In this document: positions 32,298 to 40,184 of the stretch, piece after piece
Numbering within the stretch: position 1 is the stretch's first letter
Layout of the letters: each line of letters starts with the position of its first letter
Source: Flavonifractor sp052065355
GTDB lineage: Bacteria > Bacillota > Clostridia > Oscillospirales > Oscillospiraceae
Direction: 5' to 3'
Length of the DNA stretch: 64,000 nucleotides
Assembly (NCBI RefSeq): GCF_052065355.1
Contig: NZ_JBQHUF010000003.1
Span: 186,001 to 250,000 of the forward strand
Notes under the pieces: generated by a model
The model's input: the letters and a program-made list of their open reading frames with translations, nothing else
The model's database searches: none
Told to the model about the DNA's origin: nothing
Program-made: the position numbers and the translations under genes

Positions 32298-32579
32298 ATG
32301 AATGAAAAGATACTGGAACGAAAGCTGACAGCCAAGGTAAAAAGCATGGGCGGTCTCTCCCTCAAATTTACTTCACCCGGTTTTGACGGAGTGCCTGACC
32401 GCATCGTGTTATTACCGGGAGGTCACATCGGCTTCGTTGAAATTAAAACTACCGGGTTGAAACCCCGTCCCCTGCAAGTACGCAGAAAAAGGCAGCTTGA
32501 GCAGCTCGGCTTTTTAGCTTACTGCCTGGATGCCGAAGAACAGATAGGAGGAATACTCGATGAAATACGATCCTCATAA
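32298..32579 (+). CDS. VRR-NUC domain nuclease (second phage-type copy)
   Basis: Starting at ATG 32298 (MNEKILERKLTAKVKSMGG, 93 residues) it has GVPDRIVLLPGG, HIGFVEIKTTG and VRRKRQLEQLGFLAYCLDAE, a complete VRR-NUC domain. It parallels the prophage gene at 8321-8605 and likewise overlaps an SNF2-helicase gene. It is a remnant of a second, decayed phage-type element. Confidence 0.88.
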   Translation: MNEKILERKLTAKVKSMGGLSLKFTSPGFDGVPDRIVLLPGGHIGFVEIKTTGLKPRPLQVRRKRQLEQLGFLAYCLDAEEQIGGILDEIRSS

Positions 32580-33171
32580 ATATCAGTCCTACGCGACTGA
32601 CTTCATCATAAACCATCCCATAGCGGCTGTTTTCCTTGAGATGGGTCTTGGTAAGAGCGTCATTACGCTGACGGCGATCACAAAGCTGAAAGCAGAAGAC
32701 GCTATCTGCAAAGTCCTCGTCATCGCACCGCTTCGTGTGGCAAGAGATACATGGCCTTCCGAGATTGCCAAATGGGATCACCTTAAAAATCTCGACTATG
32801 CCGTTGCCGTAGGAACGGAGGCAGAAAGAAAAGCAGCGATCCGAAAAGATGCCACGGTCACCATCATCAACAGAGAGAATGTGGACTGGCTCATAAACAA
32901 AAGCGGACTTCCGTTTGACTTCGATATGGTGGTCATCGATGAGCTTTCATCCTTCAAGTCCTACGGAGCAAAACGCTTCAAGGCGCTTCTGAAAGTAAGA
33001 CCGTTCATCAAAAGAATCGTATTCAGTGTCATGTACTCCTATGTGGGGAGCGACACACAATTTGACGCATTTCTGAAAATGCTGATTCATGATTACCTTG
33101 CCGTAGATAACCCTTTCGCACAAGCAGAAGAGCAGCGGGTTGTTGGTTTGGTAGAATCAAATCATAACTGA
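32560..33171 (+). pseudogene. truncated SNF2 helicase fused to foreign tail
   Basis: Residues 1-154 match the start of the SNF2 helicase at 6970-8331: motif I VFLEMGLGKSVITL, motif II MVVIDELSSFKS, then RPFIKRIV. At the point where GLTGTP should follow, the sequence changes to FSVMYSYVGSDTQFDAFLKM and runs 48 more residues to a stop. The second RecA lobe and all later motifs are missing. The junction at about 33022 therefore marks the end of the phage remnant and the start of another element. The tail may be the end of a small conjugative-element protein. Confidence 0.85.
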
Positions 33172-33251
33172 GCTCTTTTCATGGCTATTCACAGATGTCT
33201 GTGATATGTTCTGTTTGCAAAATCAACTCTACCAGAGAGGAGGTGCCGTGA

Positions 33252-34913
33252 GTGAAGGTCTGGCTCTACTATCGTCTCTCCAGAGATGAGGACAAGGAAC
33301 TTAATTCTCTCAGCAATCAGCGGAATATCATCTACCACTACGCCGTTACCAATGGACACGAAGTCGTGGGCGAATCCTTCGATGACAATGTCAGCGGGAT
33401 GCACTTCAATCGTGCTGGAATCGATAAAATCTATGAAGTAGTAGAAGCCGGACGGATCGAGGCCATTGTGGTAAAAGACCTCTCCCGGCTGGGACGGCAC
33501 CGTACCCAGACCGCTCTGTTCATCGACTATCTCCGGGAACACAATGTTCGAGTGCTCTCCGCAACGGAAAATATCGACACCTTTAATGAGGCGGATGATC
33601 TTATCATTGGATTCAAGGGGCTGGTCAATGACTTCTATGCTCGGGACGGCAGCCGACGAGTCCGCACAGGATATCGTCAGAAGCAAAAAGAAGGCTTTGT
33701 CATGATTCCGCCCTTTGGATACTTCAAGGATAAGAACACCAAGCAGGTTGTCATTGTGGAAGAAGCCGCTGAAACGGTCCGGATGATTTTCACAGCCTAC
33801 ATCGGCGGTCATGGCCTAAAGGCGATCGCCAAAATGCTCAATGAGCAAAAGCGGAAAACCCCGGCGCTGACGCAGTTGGGACTTCTGAATAAGCACACTC
33901 CCAATACACAGGACATTATCTTAAAAAAGTATCTCTGGGATGGGAGGATGGTGGGCCGCATTCTGCAAGACGAGAGTTACATCGGTACGTTGATCTGCCA
34001 CAAAAGTGAGCGCAACAAGATCAACAAGACCTTCCGCTTCACGGAACCCGAGGAGCAGTTTAGGCACGAGAACTTCTTCCCACCCATTATATCCAGAGAA
34101 ATTTGGGAGCACACTCAGGTACTGCTGGCGGAAAGGAAAAAACGAAATGTCCGGGCCGGAGCCAATCAGAGTATCCTGCGATATGGAGGCCTACTGCGCT
34201 GTGAGGACTGCGGTCGCTCCTTTGTGGGAAAACGAATCCACCTAAAAAGTGGAGAGCGGGTGGAGTATTCCTGTGACACCTATCACAGATATGGGAAGGA
34301 ATACTGCTCCTCCCACGCGGTGGATGAGCGTATCCTGGATGAGCTCATCACCAAGGAACTGATGCAGACCAAGGCAATGTATGAGAAAAACTTCCAGGCT
34401 ATGGAGCAACTGATTAACCAATGGCAGCCAAAGGCCAGTGCCGCTACCGCTCAAATCAAAAAGCAGCAGGAGCGAATCGCCATGCTGGAGGAAGAAATGG
34501 AGGCCATCTTGATGGAACGGATTCGGGATAAAGCCAACACCGAGCGTTATGACCGGATGATCCAGAAGCGGGAAGCTGAGATCGTAGCGGCCCGAAAGCA
34601 GATCGAAGAACGGCAAAATATTGAGGAAACTTTGCGTGGCCGGCAAGCTAAGCTGAAGCGGGACATCAGTATGATGAATGATATTTTGAAAGAGGGACAC
34701 CTAAGTGAAGCCCATCTGCGCCTGCTGGTGGACAAAATCTATGTCCACGAAGAAGACGGAAAGCTATCTCTGGATATCTGTCTAAAAGCTCCCTTTCGGG
34801 ACCATCTGGACATCTATGAAAATGGGGAGCAAACAGAATGCTGGGTTCCTCACAGCTACGGATTTGAACTCCTGGATGATATCATTCCAAACAATTTACA
34901 TGAAAATGAGTGA
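33252..34913 (+). CDS. large serine recombinase 1 of a tandem pair
   Basis: This 553-residue protein starts at GTG 33252 (MKVWLYYRLSRDEDKELNSL). Catalytic Ser is in YYRLSRDED. The conserved Arg-rich LSRLGRHRTQTALFIDYLRE follows, then the recombinase domain (PPFGYFKDKNTK, WDGRMVGRILQDESYIGTLI) and a zinc ribbon (CEDCGRSF, YSCDTYHRYGKEYCSSH). A coiled-coil and a C-terminal tail complete it. It looks intact. It is distinct from the prophage integrase at 19894 and is likely the integrase of a mobile element, working with the second copy. Confidence 0.93.
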   Translation: MKVWLYYRLSRDEDKELNSLSNQRNIIYHYAVTNGHEVVGESFDDNVSGMHFNRAGIDKIYEVVEAGRIEAIVVKDLSRLGRHRTQTALFIDYLREHNVRVLSATENIDTFNEADDLIIGFKGLVNDFYARDGSRRVRTGYRQKQKEGFVMIPPFGYFKDKNTKQVVIVEEAAETVRMIFTAYIGGHGLKAIAKMLNEQKRKTPALTQLGLLNKHTPNTQDIILKKYLWDGRMVGRILQDESYIGTLICHKSERNKINKTFRFTEPEEQFRHENFFPPIISREIWEHTQVLLAERKKRNVRAGANQSILRYGGLLRCEDCGRSFVGKRIHLKSGERVEYSCDTYHRYGKEYCSSHAVDERILDELITKELMQTKAMYEKNFQAMEQLINQWQPKASAATAQIKKQQERIAMLEEEMEAILMERIRDKANTERYDRMIQKREAEIVAARKQIEERQNIEETLRGRQAKLKRDISMMNDILKEGHLSEAHLRLLVDKIYVHEEDGKLSLDICLKAPFRDHLDIYENGEQTECWVPHSYGFELLDDIIPNNLHENE

Positions 34914-36199
34914 GTAATATGAGGGTGTGGATTTATTCCAGATTATCCAATGATGACGATTGCGAAATGAATTCCCTGCTGAATCAGCAGGACATCTGCC
35001 GAACCTTTGCAGAGCGGCAGGGGTATCGGATCATGGGACAGTCTTCTGATGATAATGCCAGCGGTATGAACTTCAGCCGCCGTGGGCTGGATGAGCTCAC
35101 GGCGGTTGTAGATGCCGGCAGGCTGGACGCTGTCCTCGTCAAAGATCTCTCCCGCCTGGGGCGACACAGGACGCAGACGGCTCTGTTTATCGATTACCTG
35201 CGGGAACGCGGTGTTCGGGTGATCTCTGTCACAGAAGGGCTGGACACCGCCTCAGATGAGGATGATTTGGTCATCGGCGTCCGTGGCCTGATGAACGACT
35301 ACTACGCCAAAGATATCGGGAAAAAGATCCGGTCCGGTTACCGGCAAAAGCAGCGGGAGGGCATCGTGATCACCCCTCCCTTTGGCTACTGGAAAGATCG
35401 CAACACCAACACGGTCAAGCTCCACCCAGAGGCAGCAGAAACCGTTCGGATGATCTATTCTCTGTACTTACAGGGCTTTGGGCAGAAAGAGATTGCCCGC
35501 AGGCTCAATGATTTGGGACGAAAGACCCCAGCGCAGCTCAGGGCGGAACAGTGCGGACGAGAAGTGCGGGCTGCGTATAAAACCAGAGATAATCGCTATC
35601 TCTGGACATATACCAGTATAAAAAATGTGCTGACAGAAGAGAGCTATACTGGGGTTCTTATTAACCATCGGTCAGAAACCCAGGATGGCAAGGCAAAACG
35701 ATTGGAACAGGCGGAATGGTATCGCCACGAAAACTTCTTCCCGGTTATCGTGGAACCGGATGTATGGAAACTGGCTCAGCAACGGCTGAAAGAGCAGGCC
35801 CGGCCAGCCAACGGAAACCGCTCTAAGCACCGCTATGCCGGATTGCTCCGGTGCCAGGAGTGCGGAAATGTATTTGTTCCCATGATCCGGTACTGGAACG
35901 GCAAGCGGCGTGTGGAGTATGTCTGCAAGGGCTACCACCGAAGTGGGAAAAGCTATTGTAGCTCCCACCGTATCCACGAAGAAACGCTGGACGCCATGGT
36001 GTGGGAGTACCTCAGGGCGGTTCGGGACAGCCATGTTAAAGAGCAGAAGAAACTTGTGAAACTGCAAAAAATGTGGACGTTGAGGAAACCGTTCCTCGAC
36101 GCCCACATTTCTATATTGAAGAAAAAAGTTGCAGATCTAGAATATGAGCTGGATTCACTCATGATAGAGCAAATAAGGAGTGGAAGACCCAGCAACTAA
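34910..36199 (+). CDS. large serine recombinase 2 of a tandem pair, C-terminally truncated
   Basis: This 429-residue protein is the sister of recombinase 1: YSRLSNDDDCEMNSLLNQQD, KDLSRLGRHRTQTALFIDYL, zinc ribbon CQECGNVF and CKGYHRSGKSYCSSH. It stops at SLMIEQIRSGRPSN, where recombinase 1 continues for over 100 residues through coiled-coil and tail. The start is GTG 34910 (overlapping the first gene) or ATG 34919. The loss of the C-terminal region and the nearby change of sequence suggest the element's right side was deleted or recombined here. Confidence 0.88.
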   Translation: MSNMRVWIYSRLSNDDDCEMNSLLNQQDICRTFAERQGYRIMGQSSDDNASGMNFSRRGLDELTAVVDAGRLDAVLVKDLSRLGRHRTQTALFIDYLRERGVRVISVTEGLDTASDEDDLVIGVRGLMNDYYAKDIGKKIRSGYRQKQREGIVITPPFGYWKDRNTNTVKLHPEAAETVRMIYSLYLQGFGQKEIARRLNDLGRKTPAQLRAEQCGREVRAAYKTRDNRYLWTYTSIKNVLTEESYTGVLINHRSETQDGKAKRLEQAEWYRHENFFPVIVEPDVWKLAQQRLKEQARPANGNRSKHRYAGLLRCQECGNVFVPMIRYWNGKRRVEYVCKGYHRSGKSYCSSHRIHEETLDAMVWEYLRAVRDSHVKEQKKLVKLQKMWTLRKPFLDAHISILKKKVADLEYELDSLMIEQIRSGRPSN

Positions 36200-36253
36200 G
36201 GTGATGTCACCTATCTGTACTGTGAACAATTCTGTTCTTTCTGATTTTGTTTC

Positions 36254-36303
36254 AAAAAAACTTTAGAGCAAGGATTTCTGACATGAAACCTTGCTCTAAA
36301 GTT
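36254..36303 (-). terminator. terminator of tRNA-Leu
   Basis: On the minus strand a 14-base stem (ACTTTAGAGCAAGG with its complement) is followed by TTTTTTT. It begins two bases after the tRNA end. Confidence 0.88.
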
Positions 36304-36304
36304 A

Positions 36305-36389
36305 TGGTACGGGTAGTGGGACTCGAACCCACAAGCCTTGCGGCACTGGAACCTAAATCCAGCATGTTTACCAATTTCATCATACCCGC
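36305..36389 (-). tRNA. tRNA-Leu(UAG)
   Basis: This is an 85-base tRNA on the minus strand. The 5' arm is GCGGGTA. The anticodon stem CTGGA/TCCAG surrounds loop TTTAGGT with anticodon UAG. A long variable arm (TGCCGCAAGGCTTG, class II as in tRNA-Leu) follows. The T loop is GTTCGAGTCC, and the encoded CCA is at 36305-36307. All arms pair well apart from G1-U72. It directly adjoins the recombinase pair, so it is a likely landing site for mobile elements. Confidence 0.95.
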
Positions 36390-36435
36390 ATATATGAGCA
36401 GCAGGAACACTCCGCCGCTATTTTTACGCAAAAAT

Positions 36436-36492
36436 CTTCACTGAGGTGACAGCACCTAAATCTCGCATGTCTACCAATTCCATCACAGGCGC
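36436..36492 (-). pseudogene. degraded tRNA-Leu 5'-half copy
   Basis: The minus strand begins GCGCCTGTGATGGAATTGG, like a tRNA-Leu 5' half through the D arm and anticodon loop (ATTTAGG). It then reads GTGCTGTCACCTCAGTGAAG, which cannot close the anticodon stem. It has no usable T arm or acceptor. It is a relic, not a working tRNA. Confidence 0.75.
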
Positions 36493-36537
36493 ATATTTAG
36501 TTTTAAAGATCGCGGGCACCGGAAATGAAGCGATAGA

Positions 36538-36595
36538 ACTTCACTGAGGAGACCGCGCCTAAATCTCGCGCGTCTGCCAATTCCGTCATGCTCGC
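36538..36595 (-). pseudogene. second degraded tRNA-Leu 5'-half copy
   Basis: The minus strand begins GCGAGCATGACGGAATTGG, continues with a good D arm and GAGATTTAGG, then diverges into CTCCTCAGTGAAG as the other relic does. Both relics share the CTCAGTGAAG tail, so they probably arose from the same event or family of events. Confidence 0.75.
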
Positions 36596-36701
36596 AGATG
36601 TGTTTAGTTTAGCATTGGATGGGTAAATTGTCAATTGCGCTTCCACAGCAATACAGGTATAATAGAAGCTGCTATTGACGTCACCAGAAGGAGGAGTCGA
36701 T

Positions 36702-37547
36702 ATGGCGCACGCGCCGAGGATCGCGGCCATTCAGGATATTTCGGGTATCGGACGATGCTCTATGACGGTTATTCTGCCGGTATTGGCCGCTATGGGCGGA
36801 CAATGCTGTCCCCTGCCCACCGCTTATCTGTCTGCCCATACTGCATTTCCGCCCAGCGAACGAGCTACCTTTTTGGATATGACAGGGCAGATGGCTGGAA
36901 CCGCCGGACATTGGGCCGAGTTGGGTGTGACCTTTGACGCGGTATACAGCGGATTTTTGGGTTCTGTGGGGCAGTTTGAGTTGATTGAAGACTTTTACCG
37001 GCAGTTCCGCACGAAAGATACCCTGGTGTTGGTGGACCCGGTAATGGGGGACCACGGCAAGCCCTACCGTACCTATACCCCTGATATGTGCAGGCGGATG
37101 GGACAGTTGGCGGCACAAGCGGATGTAATCACCCCCAACCTCACCGAGGCAGCTCTGCTGCTGGGCGAGGCATACGAGGATCTTCCGAGGGACAAGCAGG
37201 GGATCCAACATAGTCTGGAGCGGCTGAGCATGGACGGAAAGCGCTCCGTTGTGTTGACCGGGGTAAGCCTGGAGCCGGGGCAGATCGGCGCCGGATTCTT
37301 TGACCGGACCACCGGACAGACCGGCTTTGCCATGGCCCGGCAGGAACCTGCCCAGTTCCCGGGGACCGGAGACCTGTTTGCCAGTGTGGTACTGGGTACC
37401 CTGCTGCGGGGTGAAAGCCTGGAACGTGCGGCTCGGCGGGGCGCAGAATTTGTGCAGCATTGTGTTGCGCATACGCTGGCGCAGGGAACACCTATTTTGG
37501 AGGGCGTACAGTTTGAACCGCTGCTGTGTGAATTAATGACACCGTAA
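36702..37547 (+). CDS. pdxY: pyridoxamine/pyridoxal kinase
   Basis: The start is ATG 36702 (MAHAPRIAAIQDISGIGRCS), with AAGGAGGAGTCGAT upstream. This 281-residue ribokinase-like enzyme phosphorylates vitamin B6 vitamers. It shows QDISGIGRCSMT, the VLVDPVMGDHGKPY phosphate/ATP region, TPNLTEAALLLG and the catalytic GTGD in FPGTGDLFASVVLG. Length and motifs fit the PdxK/PdxY group. The symbol is by group only. It is the first core gene after the mobile region and has its own terminator. Confidence 0.88.
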   Translation: MAHAPRIAAIQDISGIGRCSMTVILPVLAAMGGQCCPLPTAYLSAHTAFPPSERATFLDMTGQMAGTAGHWAELGVTFDAVYSGFLGSVGQFELIEDFYRQFRTKDTLVLVDPVMGDHGKPYRTYTPDMCRRMGQLAAQADVITPNLTEAALLLGEAYEDLPRDKQGIQHSLERLSMDGKRSVVLTGVSLEPGQIGAGFFDRTTGQTGFAMARQEPAQFPGTGDLFASVVLGTLLRGESLERAARRGAEFVQHCVAHTLAQGTPILEGVQFEPLLCELMTP

Positions 37548-37552
37548 ATAGA

Positions 37553-37600
37553 AAACAGCATCCCCCACGGCAGAAGCTGTGGGGGATGCTGTTTTGTTTT
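37553..37600. terminator. strong bidirectional terminator
   Basis: AACAGCATCCCCCAC and GTGGGGGATGCTGTT form a 15-base stem, with T-rich sequence on both strands. It separates the convergent pyridoxal kinase and HPr-like genes. Confidence 0.88.
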
Positions 37601-37607
37601 CTGCCTA

Positions 37608-37856
37608 TCAGGCGCGGGACATGGCGGCTTCCTGGGCACGGCGCTGGATTTCCAGCATGCGCACCACATACAGTGAGTCAGTGATCACTTTCATGGGCTT
37701 GGAGTAATCCAGGGCAAACAGACCCAGAAAAGACCGGGCGTCTACCCGGACCGTGTCTTCCGCATTGGCAATATACACCGGCTTATCCGCATGGACAGCA
37801 AGCTGCTGAAGATCGGCCAGCTCGGAAATAGAATCAATCTTCAGATCAAAAACCAT
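37608..37856 (-). CDS. divergent HPr-like protein
   Basis: This 82-residue protein has the HPr fold pattern: the strand-helix region VDARSFLGLFALDYSKPMKV matches the HPr region AKSIMGVMSL around regulatory Ser46, and the Ser is kept. The segment that should hold the active His15 (GLHARP) is absent. It reads DLQQLAVHADKPVYIAN. A protein with Ser46 but no His15 resembles Crh, a CcpA co-effector, rather than a sugar phosphocarrier. This is inference. ATG 37856 follows AAGGAGG. Confidence 0.7.
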   Translation of the reverse strand: MVFDLKIDSISELADLQQLAVHADKPVYIANAEDTVRVDARSFLGLFALDYSKPMKVITDSLYVVRMLEIQRRAQEAAMSRA

Positions 37857-37888
37857 AAGTGGTACCTCCTTGTATTTGACCAGGTGAG

Positions 37889-37917
37889 AGTATAGTACAG
37901 ATGCTTTTCAGATACAA
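37889..37917 (-). promoter_or_regulatory. promoter of the HPr-like gene
   Basis: On the minus strand, -35 TTGTAT (37917-37912) and -10 TATACT (37894-37889) are 17 bases apart. Confidence 0.65.
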
Positions 37918-38101
37918 TGGGCAGACTGAATGAAATCGATAAAAGCTAAGAGTGCACTTAGATACAAAACAAATAAAAGTAAAACTATAAGGACTGTATA
38001 AAATAATAATATGAGAAGCTGCGACGAAAATTTAGAATATATCTTTTGAATGCGCTACCTAAGCGAACTGTTAGCTGGGTTTTTGTAAAGATAAATCATT
38101 A

Positions 38102-38129
38102 TTGACATATGCCGGAAAAGTGGTAAAAT
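38102..38129 (+). promoter_or_regulatory. promoter of the DUF134-NifX-like gene pair
   Basis: -35 TTGACA (38102-38107) and -10 TAAAAT (38124-38129) are 16 bases apart, 34 bases before ATG 38163. Confidence 0.7.
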
Positions 38130-38162
38130 AAATGGCATAAGTCAGAAACGGAGGGAAGTGCT

Positions 38163-38585
38163 ATGCCCCGGCCAAAGAAATGCAGACGGGTCTGCGCCAT
38201 GCCGCGGTGCAGCAGCTTCGGGCCCCTGGAGGGAGAGCGCTCTGAACCGGTGGGGATGGTGCTGGAGGAATATGAAGCCATCCGCCTTATCGATCTGCTG
38301 GGATGCACGCAGGAAGAATGCGCCGGGCAGATGGGTGTGGCCCGCTCCACGGTCCAGCAGGTCTACGATCGGGCCAGGCGGAAGTTGGCCCTGGCGCTGG
38401 TAGAGGGACGGCGGCTGGTGATCTCCGGCGGCGACTACATGCTATGCCCCCAGGCGGAGGACTGTGCGGGCCGGGATTGTGCCCGGCGGGACTGCGCCAG
38501 ACGGCGCTGTGGGTGTGGAAGCTGCACACAACGGGAAAGAAAAACTACAGGAGGGAATGTAGATGAAGATCGCAGTAACTTATGA
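38163..38585 (+). CDS. DUF134 (UPF0251) DNA-binding protein
   Basis: This 140-residue protein starts MPRPKKCRRVCAMPRCSSFG, the DUF134 hallmark. It has a sigma-region-4-like HTH (GCTQEECAGQMGVARSTVQQ) and a Cys-rich tail (DCAGRDCARRDCARRRCGCG) that could bind metal. DUF134 proteins are usually next to NifX/NifB-type metal-cofactor-binding proteins, as here (23-base overlap). A redox or metal-sensing regulator is likely. Confidence 0.88.
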   Translation: MPRPKKCRRVCAMPRCSSFGPLEGERSEPVGMVLEEYEAIRLIDLLGCTQEECAGQMGVARSTVQQVYDRARRKLALALVEGRRLVISGGDYMLCPQAEDCAGRDCARRDCARRRCGCGSCTQRERKTTGGNVDEDRSNL

Positions 38586-38976
38586 CAATGGACAGGTATT
38601 TCAGCATTTTGGGCACACGGAGCAGTTCAAGATCTATGAGGTGCAGGACGGCAAGGTAGTGTCCGCTCAGGTGGTGGACACCAACGGCAGCGGCCACGGG
38701 GCCCTGGCGGGATTTCTGGCTGCCCACGGGGTGGAGGCCTTGATTTGTGGCGGTATCGGCGGCGGCGCCCGTAATGCCTTGGCCCAGGCTGGCATCCAGC
38801 TGTTTCCCGGCGCTTCCGGAGATGCGGATGCTCAGGTGGAGGCTCTGCTGGGCGGCAGCCTGAACTATAATCCCGATACAGTGTGTGCCCATCACCACGA
38901 TCATGGGGAAGGCCACGACTGCGGAAGCCATGGCGAGGGTCACCACTGCGGCGGACACGGCCACAGCTGCGGCTGA
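38563..38976 (+). CDS. NifX/NifB-like (dinitrogenase FeMo-cofactor-binding family) protein with His-rich tail
   Basis: The N-terminal 100 residues (KIAVTYDNGQVFQHFGHTEQ, ALICGGIGGGARNALAQAGI) match the dinitrogenase iron-molybdenum cofactor-binding fold. The C-terminal tail (HHHDHGEGHDCGSHGEGHHC) is rich in His and Cys and likely binds Fe, Ni or Zn. No nitrogenase genes are nearby, so a role in iron-sulfur or metal handling is more likely than nitrogen fixation. Confidence 0.88.
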   Translation: MKIAVTYDNGQVFQHFGHTEQFKIYEVQDGKVVSAQVVDTNGSGHGALAGFLAAHGVEALICGGIGGGARNALAQAGIQLFPGASGDADAQVEALLGGSLNYNPDTVCAHHHDHGEGHDCGSHGEGHHCGGHGHSCG

Positions 38977-39016
38977 GACCATTGGTGAAATTGCGCAGAA
39001 AATTTTCAAATTAGTT

Positions 39017-39045
39017 GTGACAATTGGCAAACTTCGTGGTATAAT
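39017..39045 (+). promoter_or_regulatory. promoter of the hpf gene
   Basis: -35 GTGACA (39017-39022) and -10 TATAAT (39040-39045), 17 bases apart, upstream of ATG 39115. Confidence 0.75.
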
Positions 39046-39114
39046 CAAAGCAAGGAAACGGCCCCGGCCGGTTCCAGCAAGGCCCTCCCCGGAGGGCGGA
39101 AGGAGCTGAAAACT

Positions 39115-39660
39115 ATGAAGTTCGTGTTTACCGACAAGAAGATCAATCTGCCTAACAAGGTCCACGCCTACGCGGAGAAAAAGGTGGGCAAGTTAGACCG
39201 TTATTTTAAGGCGGACACGGAGGCCGCCATTGTCTTCAGCGTAGAGAAGGGCCGCAACAATGTGGAGCTGACCATTCGCTCTGGCGGCACCATCATCCGT
39301 GTAGCGGAGAGCACCTCCGATATGTTTGCTACCATCGACGCCGCTGTCTCTTCCGTGGAGCGCCGGCTGCGCAAGAATAAGACCCGTCTGGAGAAGCGTC
39401 TGCGTCAGGACGCCTTTACCCGCAGCGTGGATGTGGAGGAGATCTCTTCCTTCGTTCCTGAGAGCGATGAAGAGGAGTACAAGATCGTCCGCACCAAGAA
39501 GTTCCCCATCAAGCCCATGACCGTAGACGAGGCGGTGCTCCAGATGGAACTGGTGGGCCACACCTTCTTCGCCTTTAAGGATATAGACCATGATGGACGC
39601 TTCTGCGTGGTTTATAAGCGTAATGACGGAGATTACGGTCTCATTGAAGACGAGATCTAA
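39115..39660 (+). CDS. hpf: ribosome hibernation promoting factor, long form
   Basis: This 181-residue long-form HPF has an N-terminal RaiA/HPF ribosome-binding domain (FTDKKINLPNKVHAYAEKKV, FSVEKGRNNVELTIRSG) that blocks the decoding centre. The C-terminal dimerisation domain (KKFPIKPMTVDEAVLQMELV, FFAFKDIDHDGRFCVVYKRN) pairs two 70S into 100S ribosomes. It has its own promoter and terminator, as expected for a stationary-phase gene. Confidence 0.95.
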   Translation: MKFVFTDKKINLPNKVHAYAEKKVGKLDRYFKADTEAAIVFSVEKGRNNVELTIRSGGTIIRVAESTSDMFATIDAAVSSVERRLRKNKTRLEKRLRQDAFTRSVDVEEISSFVPESDEEEYKIVRTKKFPIKPMTVDEAVLQMELVGHTFFAFKDIDHDGRFCVVYKRNDGDYGLIEDEI

Positions 39661-39679
39661 TAAGCAGAAACAAGAAAAA

Positions 39680-39712
39680 GGGCGCGCCGTGAATTCGCGG
39701 CGCGCCCTTTTT
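39680..39712 (+). terminator. rho-independent terminator after hpf
   Basis: GGGCGCGCCG and CGGCGCGCCC form a ten-base stem with TTTTT after it. Confidence 0.9.
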
Positions 39713-39824
39713 GCGCAGATTGCACCATATTAGAGGCGGAAACAGGGACAATCTTGGTTTGACAAATGGCGGGGAAGGTTTTAGAATCGAAATCTGGATT
39801 TTATGGTATGGAGGCGGAACGCGC

Positions 39825-40184
39825 GTGAAGATCATTATACAAATCGCCATTATATTTTCCATATGCTGGATCAGTCAGATCATTGAGGCGCTGCTCCCGA
39901 TCGCCTTTCCTGCCAGCGTCATCGGTATGCTTCTGCTGCTCCTGCTGCTGATGACCCGGGTGCTGAAGGTGGACCATATTCGGGAGAAGTCTGATTTTCT
40001 GTTGTCCAATATGGCCTTTTTCTTTATCCCTGCCGGGGTGAGCATCATCAACTATTTTGACGTACTGGCCAGCAGTATCCTGCCGCTGTTGGCAGTGTGT
40101 GTCATCAGTACTGTGCTCACCTTTGCAGTGACCGCCTGGACCGTGCGGTTGACTCGCAGACTGATGGATAGGAGGAAAAAATAA
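39825..40184 (+). CDS. lrgA: CidA/LrgA family membrane protein
   Basis: The start is GTG 39825 (MKIIIQIAIIFSICWISQII, 119 residues), with GGAGG upstream. It has four membrane segments, and ALLPIAFPASVIGMLLLLLL and SNMAFFFIPAGVSII match LrgA. LrgA/CidA are holin-like and linked with murein hydrolase control and with pyruvate transport. The stop overlaps the lrgB start. Confidence 0.9.
   Translation: MKIIIQIAIIFSICWISQIIEALLPIAFPASVIGMLLLLLLLMTRVLKVDHIREKSDFLLSNMAFFFIPAGVSIINYFDVLASSILPLLAVCVISTVLTFAVTAWTVRLTRRLMDRRKK

Larger units (their letters stand above)
37857..38162. other. intergenic region with divergent promoters
   Basis: The 306-base gap is AT-rich. It holds the promoter of the HPr-like gene at one end and that of the DUF134 gene at the other. 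I see nothing else in the middle (about 37920-38100). Confidence 0.6.

Noticed and set aside
36436..36597. Two further tRNA-Leu genes
   Set aside because: Only the 5' half is kept. The anticodon stem, T arm and acceptor end cannot form, so they are listed as relics.
38563..38976. Nitrogen-fixation gene
   Set aside because: Only the NifX-like fold is shared. No nifHDK or nifB is nearby, and the DUF134 pairing is common in non-fixing bacteria.
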